A DNA stretch of 64,000 nt, taken from assembly GCA_002084765.1 (NCBI GenBank), contig NBMB01000028.1, forward strand, positions 33,639 through 97,638, in the 5' to 3' direction. Positions 1-8,986 of this stretch are shown piece by piece; positions within the stretch are counted from its first letter, which is position 1; every line of letters begins with the position of its first letter. Source of the stretch: Candidatus Cloacimonetes bacterium 4572_55. GTDB taxonomy: Bacteria; 4572-55. The notes under the pieces were generated by a model, which had not been told where the DNA came from, searched no databases, and was given only the letters and a program-made list of their open reading frames with translations. A program made the translations under genes and the position numbers.

Positions 1-99
1 GATAGCGAAGTGGCTTTTATCATGGAGACGCTCGGATTTTTTTTGGCGGCAAAATCCGCTCTGGTCTGGAACAGTCTGGAAACGGCTTTGACAAAATAA
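1..99 (+). CDS. C-terminal end of an unidentified protein (partial)
   Basis: Frame 1 is open from the first base of the window to a TAA at 97-99 and encodes the last 32 residues of a possible protein, ending in SLETALTK. The stretch is hydrophobic in its middle (FFLAAKSALVW). I do not recognise a family in so short a piece, and an open frame of this length can occur by chance. It lies upstream of pdxJ on the same strand, separated by about 217 bases. Confidence 0.3.
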   Translation, partial: DSEVAFIMETLGFFLAAKSALVWNSLETALTK

Positions 100-316
100 G
101 AAAGTCGATTTCCCAGCATTTCTTGGCGGGATGAGCAAGAAAATATTTGCCCTGTTTGATTTTGATTGCGAGTGCTTCGCACTTCGATACGTCGCGCCCC
201 GATAGTGAATCAGAAATTTTGGCGATTGAATCGTCTGATCGTTTCGTCCTGTCAAAAAAAATGCTATTTATTTGATACTTATTTGATATTTTGATACTTG
301 GAGGTATGAAATTTAT
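100..316 (+). promoter_or_regulatory. pdxJ upstream region with a four-codon start-stop overlap
   Basis: No gene is visible here. A/T-rich TTTGATA motifs repeat three times at about 271-297, followed by a strong Shine-Dalgarno GGAGG at 300-304. The first ATG after it (306) opens a four-codon frame (M-K-F-I) whose TGA overlaps the pdxJ ATG as ATGA at 317-320. The SD is only 1 base from the first ATG and 12 from the pdxJ ATG, so neither spacing is ideal. Re-initiation from a minigene is possible but unproven. Confidence 0.35.
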
Positions 317-1039
317 ATGAAACCAATTCGTTTAGGTATAAACATAGATCATGTGGCAACAGTGCGTCAAGCTCGACGAGCCAGCGAACCTGATCCGATC
401 ACAGCGGCTCTCCTGGCGGAGATGGGCGGGGCGGATTTGATTACTTGCCATCTTCGTGAGGATAGACGACATATTCAGGATCGAGACCTGAAGATTTTAC
501 GGGAAGTCGTCCAGACAAAATTGAATATGGAGATGGCGGCTACGGAAAAAATGATCGACATTGCCCTGGCTATTCGGCCGGATTGGGTCTGTATTGTTCC
601 AGAAAGCCGGGAAGAGGTCACAACCGAAGGTGGGTTGGATCTGAGAAAAAGTAAGCATTCTGTGGAAACCGCTATCAACACTCTGCAGGATGTGGATATT
701 AACGTCAGCTTATTTATTGATCCAGATATTAACACGGTAAAAACAGCGGTGAAAATGAGAGCAAAAGCAGTGGAGATTCACACCGGAAAATATGCCAACG
801 CGCGCACCGATCACGAGTTAAATATCGAGAGAGACCGTGTTGAAAGCGCGTGTAAGATGGCTGAGAGAGTCGGGTTAGGCGTTCATGCAGGTCACGGTTT
901 AACGTATCATAACGTCAAGCCTATCGTCGCTATCCCGGAGATCGCCGAGCTGAATATCGGTCATTCCGTCATTGCACGGGCGATTATGGTCGGTATGGAG
1001 CGCGCAGTCAGAGAAATGGCGGATTTTATTAAGAAATAG
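317..1039 (+). CDS. pdxJ: Pyridoxine 5'-phosphate synthase
   Basis: PdxJ condenses 3-amino-2-oxopropyl phosphate (from 4-hydroxythreonine phosphate) with 1-deoxy-D-xylulose 5-phosphate to give pyridoxine 5'-phosphate, the ring-closing step of the DXP-dependent vitamin B6 pathway in the cytoplasm. The 240-residue product has the usual family length and conserved N-terminus (GINIDHVATVRQARR), the ITCHLREDRRHIQD segment, the EIHTGKYA segment and the C-terminal GHGLTYHNV and LNIGHSVIARA motifs of the TIM-barrel phosphate-binding region. It ends 45 bases before the convergent ComEC-like gene. The start is the only ATG that gives the conserved N-terminus. Confidence 0.96.
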   Translation: MKPIRLGINIDHVATVRQARRASEPDPITAALLAEMGGADLITCHLREDRRHIQDRDLKILREVVQTKLNMEMAATEKMIDIALAIRPDWVCIVPESREEVTTEGGLDLRKSKHSVETAINTLQDVDINVSLFIDPDINTVKTAVKMRAKAVEIHTGKYANARTDHELNIERDRVESACKMAERVGLGVHAGHGLTYHNVKPIVAIPEIAELNIGHSVIARAIMVGMERAVREMADFIKK

Positions 1040-1083
1040 ATCTTAAAAATCTTTCGCTTTATTTCATGTGGTCAGAGAACGGG

Positions 1084-3681
1084 TTAAGGAGAAATCATTG
1101 AGCAGGCGTTTATCCTCCCCTCGGCGACAGTAATGGTGAGTGCTCCACAATCGTCGGAGGAATAGACACGCGTCCGGTTCAGACGGAATATCCGCTTCAT
1201 ATCCGACGTCAAGCCGGCCTCCTCACAATTTTTTTCCATTGGAACATACACGATGCGAGGATTTGTTGCCTCCACAACTTTCTCGATATCGAGCAACCGA
1301 GGCGTTTGATTGCCCATCTTGAGGATATGACAACGCAAATCGGTTCTCGTCGGAGCGGATGGGTTGGATAAAAAATCCGGCGTGGATCCGCTTGTTAGCA
1401 TACAGACGGTTCCTTCATAACTGACTCGTACCCAAAGGGATGGCTCCGAAGAAAGATTGTCCCCATTAACGATCTCTATCTCCAGCGGATCAAAGCCAAC
1501 GATTCGGTCATTTCGGCTCACGGGTGAATACGCAATCCCCTTTTCTTGCAGAAGCAATAGGAATTGCCGATAGATTTCGTCCGGAGGTCTGCCGATGAGA
1601 GCGACCCTCTCCACATGGACATAAGAGAGCAGTTCGGTCAATCTTTCATGCGGATCGTCCGATCCGGACAAGATCAAAAAATCGATCTGATCTATGAGGC
1701 TATAACGGATAAAAGGCGCGACAACTCGCTTATACCGATTATCGACGTCGCCGGAGAGGCTGCCGCTATCCATCAGAAGCCAACGTCCGTTTGGGCTTTC
1801 CACAAAAGCAATATCGCTCGCGCCGACATCAAGAAAGGTCAACCCCAGATGTTTATTTTCCTGCTCCAAAATCTGATTCCAGGTCAGTTTGCTCATAAAT
1901 ATCAGAAAGAAAATAATCGCCCATTTTCTTGCTCGGACCGAGGTTTTCATCTTTAAAGCAGTGATGATAAGGAAAAAATATAGAATGATTTCGATAAAAT
2001 CCGGCGCGGGCATTCTGGTCGTAGAAAAAGGGATAAGCGACATCCAAGCGACAATTTTGAGCAATGCATGAGTGACGAGATAGTTCAGACCCATAAAAAG
2101 GCTGGCGAACACGGGATTTATGAAGGTCAGGAGGATGGCAAGGAAAGCGAATCCCAGAGAAATTGTTAGCAAGGGAACCACGATCAAGTTGGCAAAAGGC
2201 GAGATAAGGGCGATTCTGCCAAAATTCGTTATAATAATCGGGGCGAGTCCGATCTGCGCGGCAATTGATACGACAAATAGACCAATCGTCCAATCCCGTA
2301 ATTTTACCAGGAATCCCTCGGAACCCTTCTCTGAGGATTTGAGAAATTTTGGGACCCAAGACATAAGAAGCGGCGTAAAATAGAGGATCGATAGCGTCGC
2401 GCCGAATGAGAGCTGGAACCCGATATAGAAAATGTTTCGGGGCGATAAGAAAATCAAGATGGTGAGCGCGGCGATTGCCAGAGCATTGTAGACAAATGGG
2501 ATCGTAATTTTTCGTTTGAACAATGAGGCGAGCATGCCAATGCTGACCATGATCGACGCGCGGATCACTGGTGGAAGCGACCCGGTCAGGTTGGAGAAAA
2601 CTACAAGTAAGATAATGCAGCTTATAGTGATAGGCATAAATTCACTTATTTTTTTCACACGTTCCGTGAAGGAAATCGGCTCCGGAAAAATGATGATCGA
2701 TGGTCCTTCTAATTCTTCCGATTCCTCTGACTTGTCCGAAAAAAAAACAATGGTTTTATCCATCAATAAACGAAATATTGGAGAGTATCGGATATCGCAA
2801 CTCGCCCAGAGCCAGAGGAAAAGCATGACGATCATGCCGACGTGCATCCCGGATATTGCCAGGATATGGATCGTGCCGGTGTTGGAAAAAGCGTTCTTGA
2901 CATCATCGGAAATGTTGCTTTTTTCGCCGAGCAGCATTGCTTTCAGAAAGCCAATGGGCGGGTTGATATCAATGGCTCCACCGCCCGCGTAGATGCAACG
3001 GATGACATGCATGCGCAAGGGAAGAATTATTTTCTCCTGGAAAAATGAGGGCGGTTGGCGTCCGATTCGACGGATATATCCGGATCGCTTTGCAGTGAGT
3101 AGGGCGTCGATTTTTTTGTGCTCAATCATTGTTCGGTAGTCAAAAGTTCCTGGATTGCGCGCGAAATCCGGCTTGAAAAGTTCTCCATTCGCGGTGATCA
3201 CGTCTCCCACTTGCAGCCGAGTTGTTGGGGTTTGGATCGTGACCTGGACAGTGCCGCTGACCGGAAATCCCGCCCCTCGGATATAAAGTGTATCCACCCG
3301 AGTCAAAAAACGGGTGTTGTGCAGACTGACCTCTGGGTCGTCTATGATCAAACCGCTGATTTTGACTTTTTCCTCTGGTTCGAGGACGCGGCTTAAATCC
3401 AGTTCGGCATAGAAACCAATGTGATCGCTCGGTAGTAACATACAGCGGTCTAAGTAGTTTTCAAGACTGTGAAGTTCATACCATGTCGCGCCGAAGATCA
3501 GTATCAATACCCAACAGAATAGACCGGTTAATCGTTGAAATTTTGGAATCAAGGAGAAAAGAAAAATAAACGATAAGATCAACCCTTGAGTGAGAAATAG
3601 CCAATCCGCTGAGAGACTAAAAATGGGAGCCGTGAGCATTCCGAGGGTGAATGCAAGACACATTTTAAAAATAGGCGACAT
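1084..3681 (-). CDS. comEC: ComEC/Rec2-family inner-membrane DNA uptake protein
   Basis: A polytopic membrane protein of 865 residues with the ComEC layout: N-terminal hydrophobic helices (1-65), an OB-fold-like region (about 95-180, VKISGLIIDDPEV), the Competence domain (about 240-560) with FLKAMLLGEKSNISDDVKNA and HILAISGMHVGMI, and a C-terminal metallo-beta-lactamase-like domain from about 611 (LGLTFLDVGASD). ComEC forms the channel passing single-stranded DNA through the cytoplasmic membrane. The metal motif expected as THxDxDH is replaced near residue 670 by LILSGSDDPH, so the C-terminal domain may not bind metal or act as a nuclease. No other competence gene is present nearby. Confidence 0.9.
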   Translation of the reverse strand: MSPIFKMCLAFTLGMLTAPIFSLSADWLFLTQGLILSFIFLFSLIPKFQRLTGLFCWVLILIFGATWYELHSLENYLDRCMLLPSDHIGFYAELDLSRVLEPEEKVKISGLIIDDPEVSLHNTRFLTRVDTLYIRGAGFPVSGTVQVTIQTPTTRLQVGDVITANGELFKPDFARNPGTFDYRTMIEHKKIDALLTAKRSGYIRRIGRQPPSFFQEKIILPLRMHVIRCIYAGGGAIDINPPIGFLKAMLLGEKSNISDDVKNAFSNTGTIHILAISGMHVGMIVMLFLWLWASCDIRYSPIFRLLMDKTIVFFSDKSEESEELEGPSIIIFPEPISFTERVKKISEFMPITISCIILLVVFSNLTGSLPPVIRASIMVSIGMLASLFKRKITIPFVYNALAIAALTILIFLSPRNIFYIGFQLSFGATLSILYFTPLLMSWVPKFLKSSEKGSEGFLVKLRDWTIGLFVVSIAAQIGLAPIIITNFGRIALISPFANLIVVPLLTISLGFAFLAILLTFINPVFASLFMGLNYLVTHALLKIVAWMSLIPFSTTRMPAPDFIEIILYFFLIITALKMKTSVRARKWAIIFFLIFMSKLTWNQILEQENKHLGLTFLDVGASDIAFVESPNGRWLLMDSGSLSGDVDNRYKRVVAPFIRYSLIDQIDFLILSGSDDPHERLTELLSYVHVERVALIGRPPDEIYRQFLLLLQEKGIAYSPVSRNDRIVGFDPLEIEIVNGDNLSSEPSLWVRVSYEGTVCMLTSGSTPDFLSNPSAPTRTDLRCHILKMGNQTPRLLDIEKVVEATNPRIVYVPMEKNCEEAGLTSDMKRIFRLNRTRVYSSDDCGALTITVAEGRINACSMISP

Positions 3682-3777
3682 AACGTATTGATCCCCATTC
3701 GCGTAGTTAGTCCGACTTTTTTAGTTTTTCCATACTGACGCCTGAGCTGTGATTGACAAAATCGAGTCGGAGTATGA

Positions 3778-5718
3778 TCACCATTGAAGCGCGCCTCGAA
3801 CCCACCACTGCCTGCCCACCTCAGCATAAGATGGAACTTCGTAATGCTTATCCTCAAACAGGTTAGAGACAGTAAAATCCAGATCAAAGTTGATCGAGTC
3901 TATGGAAAATGTTTTACCCAATCGTATATCAGTCGTGAAATAGCTATTGAGATCGACCGGCATTTCGCGGACTGTTCCCCAACGTTCATCCACGTACTGA
4001 AGATAAATATCGGCTGATATTTTGGCGGGCGCATTCCAATTCAGACCAAAATTGGCTTTGTATTTTGGGTCGTACATGCGCTGCTTATGATTCCCTTCGT
4101 TGTCCGTAAAATCCTGAAGCGTAAAATTGAAGAACGTTGTCAGTCGGGTTGTCAATTGGTTGCGAACCTCAACTTCCAGACCGTATGTTTTCGATACGCC
4201 GTCGACGTTGTAATAGGTGAACTCGGCATCTGCGTTGTATTGCAGACCCACATCACTGATGGGCTGGACGGGCTTTTTGGCGATCAAGTCGGTTATTCGA
4301 TTGTAATAGAGAACAAGTTCTAAGCTATGCTTTTGACTGTTGTAGGCTCGAAGACCCAATTCAATCGACCTCAGCAATTCAGGCTTGTTTGCTTTATCGC
4401 CATGAGTCACGATTGTCAGCGTCCCGCCATCTGGTGCCGGACGCGGCGTGACAACCAGAAGATATGAATGGATCATATTTGGAGCCTGAAAGGCTTCACT
4501 ATAGCTCATCCAGCCGCTCATTTGAGGTTTCGGTTGGCACAGAAGCGAAATCCGTGGACTGATATTTGAGCCAAATTCAGAATTGTCATCGTAGCGAAAA
4601 CCGCCAATCAGTTGCAATCGATCCGATAGTTGAACCTCATCCTGAACATAGCCGGCTCTGAGTTCCTGAATACGTTTCTCGGATAAGACAGGGGATTCTC
4701 CGCTAAATTCTCGATAGTTGACGCCATAGGTCAGATAATGGCGAGATAACGGCGAATGGGCATATTGCAATTCGATTTCAGTGGTATGAAACTTAAATTC
4801 TGGCTCTCGTTGAGTACCGCGATCCTGATCGTCATCGTAAACAAAACCGCGTACTTTTAGCTGATCATCTCCGAGCAGTTCTGTTTCAAAGGTAGACTGA
4901 ACAAAATAATTCTGATCGGTATAATCAAGACCCTCAGCCGCAATACTTAGTGCCCTCCAGCCGTCCGCGCCTTCTCCATCTGATAAACCGCTTTCGATGG
5001 AAAATGTTGTTGTTTTGCTAAAGTGATACTTCAGCTTAAAATTGCCTTTGATAAATTTATAATCGTTGTCGAATCTGTCGTCATCTTTTCCCCAGCCCTC
5101 GGTTGCGTCCCAAATTCCGGTCACGCTATATTGTAGATTCCCGGAGCGTCCCCCGTAAGAAAGTGAATAATTTTGGGTGTCCAAATCCCCAAAAGTCGCC
5201 ATGACGTGGAGATGATCATGATACCTGGTGATAATGTTGATTACCCCGGCAAACGCATTTGCACCATATAGACAGGAACCCGGACCGCGAATAACCTCGA
5301 TCCGCGCAATATCATTTAATGAAATCGGCAGGAAGTCCCATTCTGTAAAACCAAAAGCGTTGTTATAAATCGGTCGATTATCGATCATGATTAACACTCT
5401 GTTGGAATGTTCCCGATTCAAACCGCGCGGAGCGAGGTCATAACCGAGCATCGAACTGCTCACTGCCACATCCAAACCCACGACAAAACGAAGTGCTTGC
5501 GGAACTGTCCGAGCACCGCTGCGCTTTATCTGATCCGCGGTCAGGACAGAAACAGAGGCGGGCGTTTCGCTGATCTTTCGTTCGTGCTTGCTGGCAGTGA
5601 CTACTATGATAAACTCTTCCACATCACTGAGTAGATCGTCCCACGACTCTTCCTGCGCCAAACCCCAGACAGGTGCAAACCAGATGCAAATTAACAGAAA
5701 ATAAGTGCGCGTTTTCAT
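3778..5718 (-). CDS. TonB-dependent outer-membrane receptor
   Basis: A 646-residue outer-membrane receptor of the BtuB/Cir/FepA type, importing an unknown ligand with energy from TonB-ExbBD. The ATG at 5718 is chosen because it follows AAGGAGGT at normal spacing and begins a signal peptide (MKTRTYFLLICIWFAPVWG). A TonB-box-like EEFIIVVTA comes next, then the plug domain (ETPASVSVLTADQIKRSG, PRGLNREHSNRVLIMIDNRP, IEVIRGPGSCLYGANAFAGV) and a beta-barrel that ends with an aromatic residue (RGALQW). The substrate cannot be read from sequence; I found no cobalamin riboswitch upstream. It diverges from the AMP-forming ligase across a 258-base intergenic region containing a CACACA/TGTGTG inverted repeat around 5797-5850. 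Confidence 0.93.
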   Translation of the reverse strand: MKTRTYFLLICIWFAPVWGLAQEESWDDLLSDVEEFIIVVTASKHERKISETPASVSVLTADQIKRSGARTVPQALRFVVGLDVAVSSSMLGYDLAPRGLNREHSNRVLIMIDNRPIYNNAFGFTEWDFLPISLNDIARIEVIRGPGSCLYGANAFAGVINIITRYHDHLHVMATFGDLDTQNYSLSYGGRSGNLQYSVTGIWDATEGWGKDDDRFDNDYKFIKGNFKLKYHFSKTTTFSIESGLSDGEGADGWRALSIAAEGLDYTDQNYFVQSTFETELLGDDQLKVRGFVYDDDQDRGTQREPEFKFHTTEIELQYAHSPLSRHYLTYGVNYREFSGESPVLSEKRIQELRAGYVQDEVQLSDRLQLIGGFRYDDNSEFGSNISPRISLLCQPKPQMSGWMSYSEAFQAPNMIHSYLLVVTPRPAPDGGTLTIVTHGDKANKPELLRSIELGLRAYNSQKHSLELVLYYNRITDLIAKKPVQPISDVGLQYNADAEFTYYNVDGVSKTYGLEVEVRNQLTTRLTTFFNFTLQDFTDNEGNHKQRMYDPKYKANFGLNWNAPAKISADIYLQYVDERWGTVREMPVDLNSYFTTDIRLGKTFSIDSINFDLDFTVSNLFEDKHYEVPSYAEVGRQWWVRGALQW

Positions 5719-5976
5719 ATTGAAAACCTCCTTCGTAAACTTTTTAAATTTTTCAAAATAAAAGCAATTTATTTTGAAATTCCTAAAATATTTCAGATCA
5801 CACATAGACCCGGAAAAGAAGTATAATTAATGGAAATTTTCGTTGTGTGTCAAGATAAAATGTGTTACGTTTGGATGATATATAGAAACTGTATCTAACT
5901 GCTACATGAATATACATGAGCTTTTGGATATGGGATACAAAGAAGCCGATAACACGATAATTAGGAGGCGATAACT

Positions 5977-7530
5977 ATTTTTACCTCAAAAGGATTAATC
6001 CACAATTTATTAGAGCAGAGTGCTCTCACATATCCGACGCATACCGCGATTGTATATAATCAATCACGCGTGAGCTACGAGAGTCTCAATCAGGAATCGA
6101 ATCGGCTCGCCACGTATTTGATCGGCAAAGGCGTGGGAAAGGGAGACCGGATCGTTCTTCTGATGAAAAATCAGACAGAATATGGGGTCGGGTATTACGC
6201 CGGGCTGAAGATAGGCGCGGTCATGGTTCCGATCAACGCCAATATCACGCCAGAAGGTTTGATCCCATTATTGGCAGAGCTGGATCCTTCCGCTATTCTC
6301 TCTTTTCGCAAATGCGAAGAAACTCTGCATAGATCAGGATTGGATAAATTGGAGCTTAAGACATTGGTGTTGATCGACCCAGAATCTGACTGGTCTCAAT
6401 ATTCTTTTCCAGTCATTGATTGGCAAAGCGCGGTGAACAACAAATCGATTGCCAACCCTGACTCTCTCGTGGCTCCAGATGATTTGGCGAGCATTATTTA
6501 TACGTCCGGATCCACAGGTAAACCGAAAGGCGCAATGCTGACGCACCGAAATATTGTTGCCAATACCGACTCTATCTGTCAATATCTGAAGCTGTCACAT
6601 AGCGATATCCAGATGTGCGCGCTGCCTTTTCATTACGTAATGGGCACGTCTCTATTGAATACGCATATAGCGGTTGGCGGCACGATTCTGATCAACAACA
6701 GCTTTGCCTTTACCGCGTCGGTGATAAAGCAAATGATCGAGGAAAAAGCAACGGCATTTTCCGGAGTGCCGTCGCATTTTGCGCATTTATTGCACCGATC
6801 CCCGCTCAAAAAACATCGGGACCGGTTGACAAATCTGCGCTATTGTTCCCAGGCTGGAGGTCACATGTCCCGGCGGATCAAATTGGAACTGCGGGAAGCT
6901 CTGCCTGCGCATACGGAGATTGTGATCATGTACGGCGCGACCGAAGCCTCCGCGCGTCTGACCTATCTGGACCCGTCTCGCTTCATGGACAAAATCGATT
7001 CTATCGGGAAGGCAATTCCCGGCGTGACAATGACAGTTCTGGACGAAACAGGGTGTGAGGCGGGCATCCGAGAAATAGGCGAATTGGTCGCGTCTGGCGA
7101 GAATATTATGCTGGGCTATTGGCGAGATAAAAAATCCACAGCGGAAAAAATTGACCGATTTGGTCGGTATCATACCGGCGATATGGGGTATCGAGATGAG
7201 GAGGGATTTTTGTATGCAGTCCGACGATCCGACGATTTGGTAAAAATAGGAGGGCACCGGATCAACACGCAGGAGGTGGAGGAGGGAATCATGGCAACCG
7301 GCTTAGCGATCGAAGTCTTTGTGTTCAGCGAACCAGACCCATTAAAAGGTGCTCGGTTGGTAGCGATCGTCTCCCCAAAGGAGAGAAACTGCGATCGATC
7401 CCGATTGTTACGCGGCTGCGCGGAACTTCTACCCCTGCACAAACTGCCGACTGATGTGCGCTTCGTAAGATTTTTACCCAAAACCGACAGTGGAAAATTG
7501 GACAGAGATCGCTGTCGACAGATGATCTGA
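5977..7530 (+). CDS. AMP-forming acyl-CoA synthetase / ligase (apparent ATT start)
   Basis: A 517-residue member of the acyl/aryl-CoA ligase (ANL) superfamily, which activates a carboxylic acid as an acyl-adenylate. P-loop motif A3 is IIYTSGSTGKPKGAML, A5 is MYGATEASARLTY, A7 is YHTGDMGY, A8 is RRSDDLVKIGGHRIN and the catalytic lysine lies in KTDSGKLDR near the C-terminus. No ATG gives a complete N-terminus: the first in-frame conventional start (GTG 6070) would remove about 31 conserved-looking residues (LLEQSALTYPTHTAIVYNQS). An ATT at 5977 lies 8 bases after AGGAGG (5963-5968) and 12 bases after an in-frame TAG. I infer initiation there or loss of an original ATG. The substrate is unknown. 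Confidence 0.82.
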   Translation: MFTSKGLIHNLLEQSALTYPTHTAIVYNQSRVSYESLNQESNRLATYLIGKGVGKGDRIVLLMKNQTEYGVGYYAGLKIGAVMVPINANITPEGLIPLLAELDPSAILSFRKCEETLHRSGLDKLELKTLVLIDPESDWSQYSFPVIDWQSAVNNKSIANPDSLVAPDDLASIIYTSGSTGKPKGAMLTHRNIVANTDSICQYLKLSHSDIQMCALPFHYVMGTSLLNTHIAVGGTILINNSFAFTASVIKQMIEEKATAFSGVPSHFAHLLHRSPLKKHRDRLTNLRYCSQAGGHMSRRIKLELREALPAHTEIVIMYGATEASARLTYLDPSRFMDKIDSIGKAIPGVTMTVLDETGCEAGIREIGELVASGENIMLGYWRDKKSTAEKIDRFGRYHTGDMGYRDEEGFLYAVRRSDDLVKIGGHRINTQEVEEGIMATGLAIEVFVFSEPDPLKGARLVAIVSPKERNCDRSRLLRGCAELLPLHKLPTDVRFVRFLPKTDSGKLDRDRCRQMI

Positions 7531-7550
7531 CCCATAAGGCGTCCCATAGC

Positions 7551-7587
7551 AAAAAAAAATCCCCAGCATAAGTCGGAGATTTTTTTG
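7551..7587 (+). terminator. Weak intrinsic terminator after the AMP-forming ligase
   Basis: An A-run followed by TCCCC pairs with GGAGATTTTTT around an AGCATAAGTC loop, giving an eleven-pair stem with one mismatch whose 3' arm supplies the T-tract. It starts 20 bases after the ligase stop and could work in both directions. The stem is A/U-rich and weak. Confidence 0.4.
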
Positions 7588-7679
7588 TTTATGATTAGTA
7601 ACTGATGGTCCACGCCGATAATACATATCTCTGTAATATGATACGCGTTCGCCAATTCGCTGAAAGCTCTCGAAAAACA

Positions 7680-7707
7680 TTGACAAGAGCTTTATCAGGT
7701 TGTTAAT
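7680..7707 (+). promoter_or_regulatory. Possible sigma70-type promoter of the TraB-family gene
   Basis: TTGACA at 7680-7685 matches the -35 consensus. GTTAAT at 7702-7707, spaced by 16 bases, matches four of six -10 positions. It would give a leader of about 40 bases before the ATG at 7755. Confidence 0.4.
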
Positions 7708-7754
7708 TGGGCGAGATAGAGTTATATTTTTTTTTTAAAAGAAAGGATTTGATT

Positions 7755-8972
7755 ATGGGTACAAACAACCAACCGGTTTCTTTTCCGGTTTCTGACCGAT
7801 ACGGGCTTCCAGAAACCGTCAAAAAAATCGATGTGCTGGGTAAAGTTATCTATCTCGTGGGGACTGCACATGTCTCGAAACAGAGCGTCGAGGATGTCAA
7901 ACAGACAATTCTTAAAGTCGAGCCGGATACAGTCTGCGTGGAGCTGTGCCAAAGTCGATACGAGAATCTGACCGATCCGGATCGGTGGGGGAAAATGGAT
8001 ATTGTCAAGGTGATCCGAGGCGGCAAGGCCATGCTGCTTTTAAGCTCCCTGATTATGACCTCTTTCCAAAGGCAGATCGGAAAAAAGCTGGGCGTGACAC
8101 CCGGAGCTGAGATGATGGAAGGCGTGAATATGGCAAAGGAGATCGGCGCGGAACTGGTTCTTGCCGACCGAGATGTGCAGACCACATTGAAACGCACCTG
8201 GGCGCATTTAAGTTTGTGGAGCAAATTCAAGATGCTTTTTCAGATGCTCGGCGGGCTTTTTGTGAGCAAGGAAGACATCGACGAGGAGACCGTGGAAGAA
8301 CTGAAGAAGGAACAGCATTTGACAGACGCCATGCAGATGGTCGGCGAAAGTTTTCCAAATGTGAAAAAGTATCTGATCGACGAGCGAGATACCTATCTGG
8401 CGCAGAAAATCCGAGAGGTAAAAGGAAACCGAGTGGTGGCAATCGTAGGCGCGGGTCATGTGTCAGGGATTATTAAAGATATTAAGCGGGATCATGATCT
8501 GTCGCAATTTCGAGAAATCCCGCCGCCTTCGATCCTGCCTCGCATTCTCAAATGGGCTATACCGATATTGATCGTTGGTCTCATTGCTTATGGATTTATT
8601 GTGGGCGGGGCGGAAAAATCTATGGAGTCGATCTATATTTGGATCGGGGTCAACGGTGCTTTATCCGCGCTGGGAGCCGCGCTGGCAATAGGACATCCCC
8701 TGACGATCCTCTCCGCATTTATCGCCGCGCCTTTGACCAGCATCAACCCTATGATCGCCGCGGGATGGGTCTCTGGTTTGGTTCAGGCATGGGTAAAAAA
8801 GCCGACAGTCAAAGACCTGAACGATCTGCCGGACGATATTTTGACTTTGAGAGGCTTTTGGCTAAATCCAGTCAGCCGCATTCTTCTGGTAGCGTCTCTC
8901 TCCAATCTGGGAAGCATGTTCGGCACTTTTATCGCGGGCAGTTGGATTGCTGCAAAAATTATTGGGAATTGA
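7755..8972 (+). CDS. TraB/PrgY-family membrane protein
   Basis: A 405-residue TraB family protein. The ATG at 7755 follows GAAAGGA and gives the natural N-terminus; in-frame codons upstream encode an unlikely K/F-rich lead. The soluble half (1-270) carries family motifs: YLVGTAHVSKQSVEDV, VCVELCQSRYENL and VAIVGAGHVSGI, with conserved His and Glu/Asp residues resembling a metalloprotease-like site. The C-terminal third has about four membrane helices (near ILKWAIPILIVGLIAYGF, GALSALGAALAI, FIAAPLTSINPMIAAGWVSG and SLSNLGSMFGTFIAG). Named after enterococcal pheromone-shutdown proteins, homologues occur widely in bacteria and archaea with no agreed function. It ends 14 bases before the DprE fusion and is probably co-transcribed with it. 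Confidence 0.88.
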   Translation: MGTNNQPVSFPVSDRYGLPETVKKIDVLGKVIYLVGTAHVSKQSVEDVKQTILKVEPDTVCVELCQSRYENLTDPDRWGKMDIVKVIRGGKAMLLLSSLIMTSFQRQIGKKLGVTPGAEMMEGVNMAKEIGAELVLADRDVQTTLKRTWAHLSLWSKFKMLFQMLGGLFVSKEDIDEETVEELKKEQHLTDAMQMVGESFPNVKKYLIDERDTYLAQKIREVKGNRVVAIVGAGHVSGIIKDIKRDHDLSQFREIPPPSILPRILKWAIPILIVGLIAYGFIVGGAEKSMESIYIWIGVNGALSALGAALAIGHPLTILSAFIAAPLTSINPMIAAGWVSGLVQAWVKKPTVKDLNDLPDDILTLRGFWLNPVSRILLVASLSNLGSMFGTFIAGSWIAAKIIGN

Positions 8973-8986
8973 GAATAGAGGTTGAT

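Noticed and set aside
2516-2992. Plus-strand frame of 158 codons inside comEC
   Set aside because: It lies wholly opposite conserved ComEC membrane helices and has no signature of its own.
5719-5976. Cobalamin or other riboswitch before the TonB receptor
   Set aside because: No B12-box-like or other riboswitch consensus is visible; only a CACACA/TGTGTG inverted repeat.
8552-8986. Upstream extension of the DprE fusion frame across the TraB gene
   Set aside because: The translated lead is Arg/Gly-rich antisense-like sequence inside the TraB-family gene; the true start at 8987 begins the DprE1 N-terminus 14 bases after the TraB stop.
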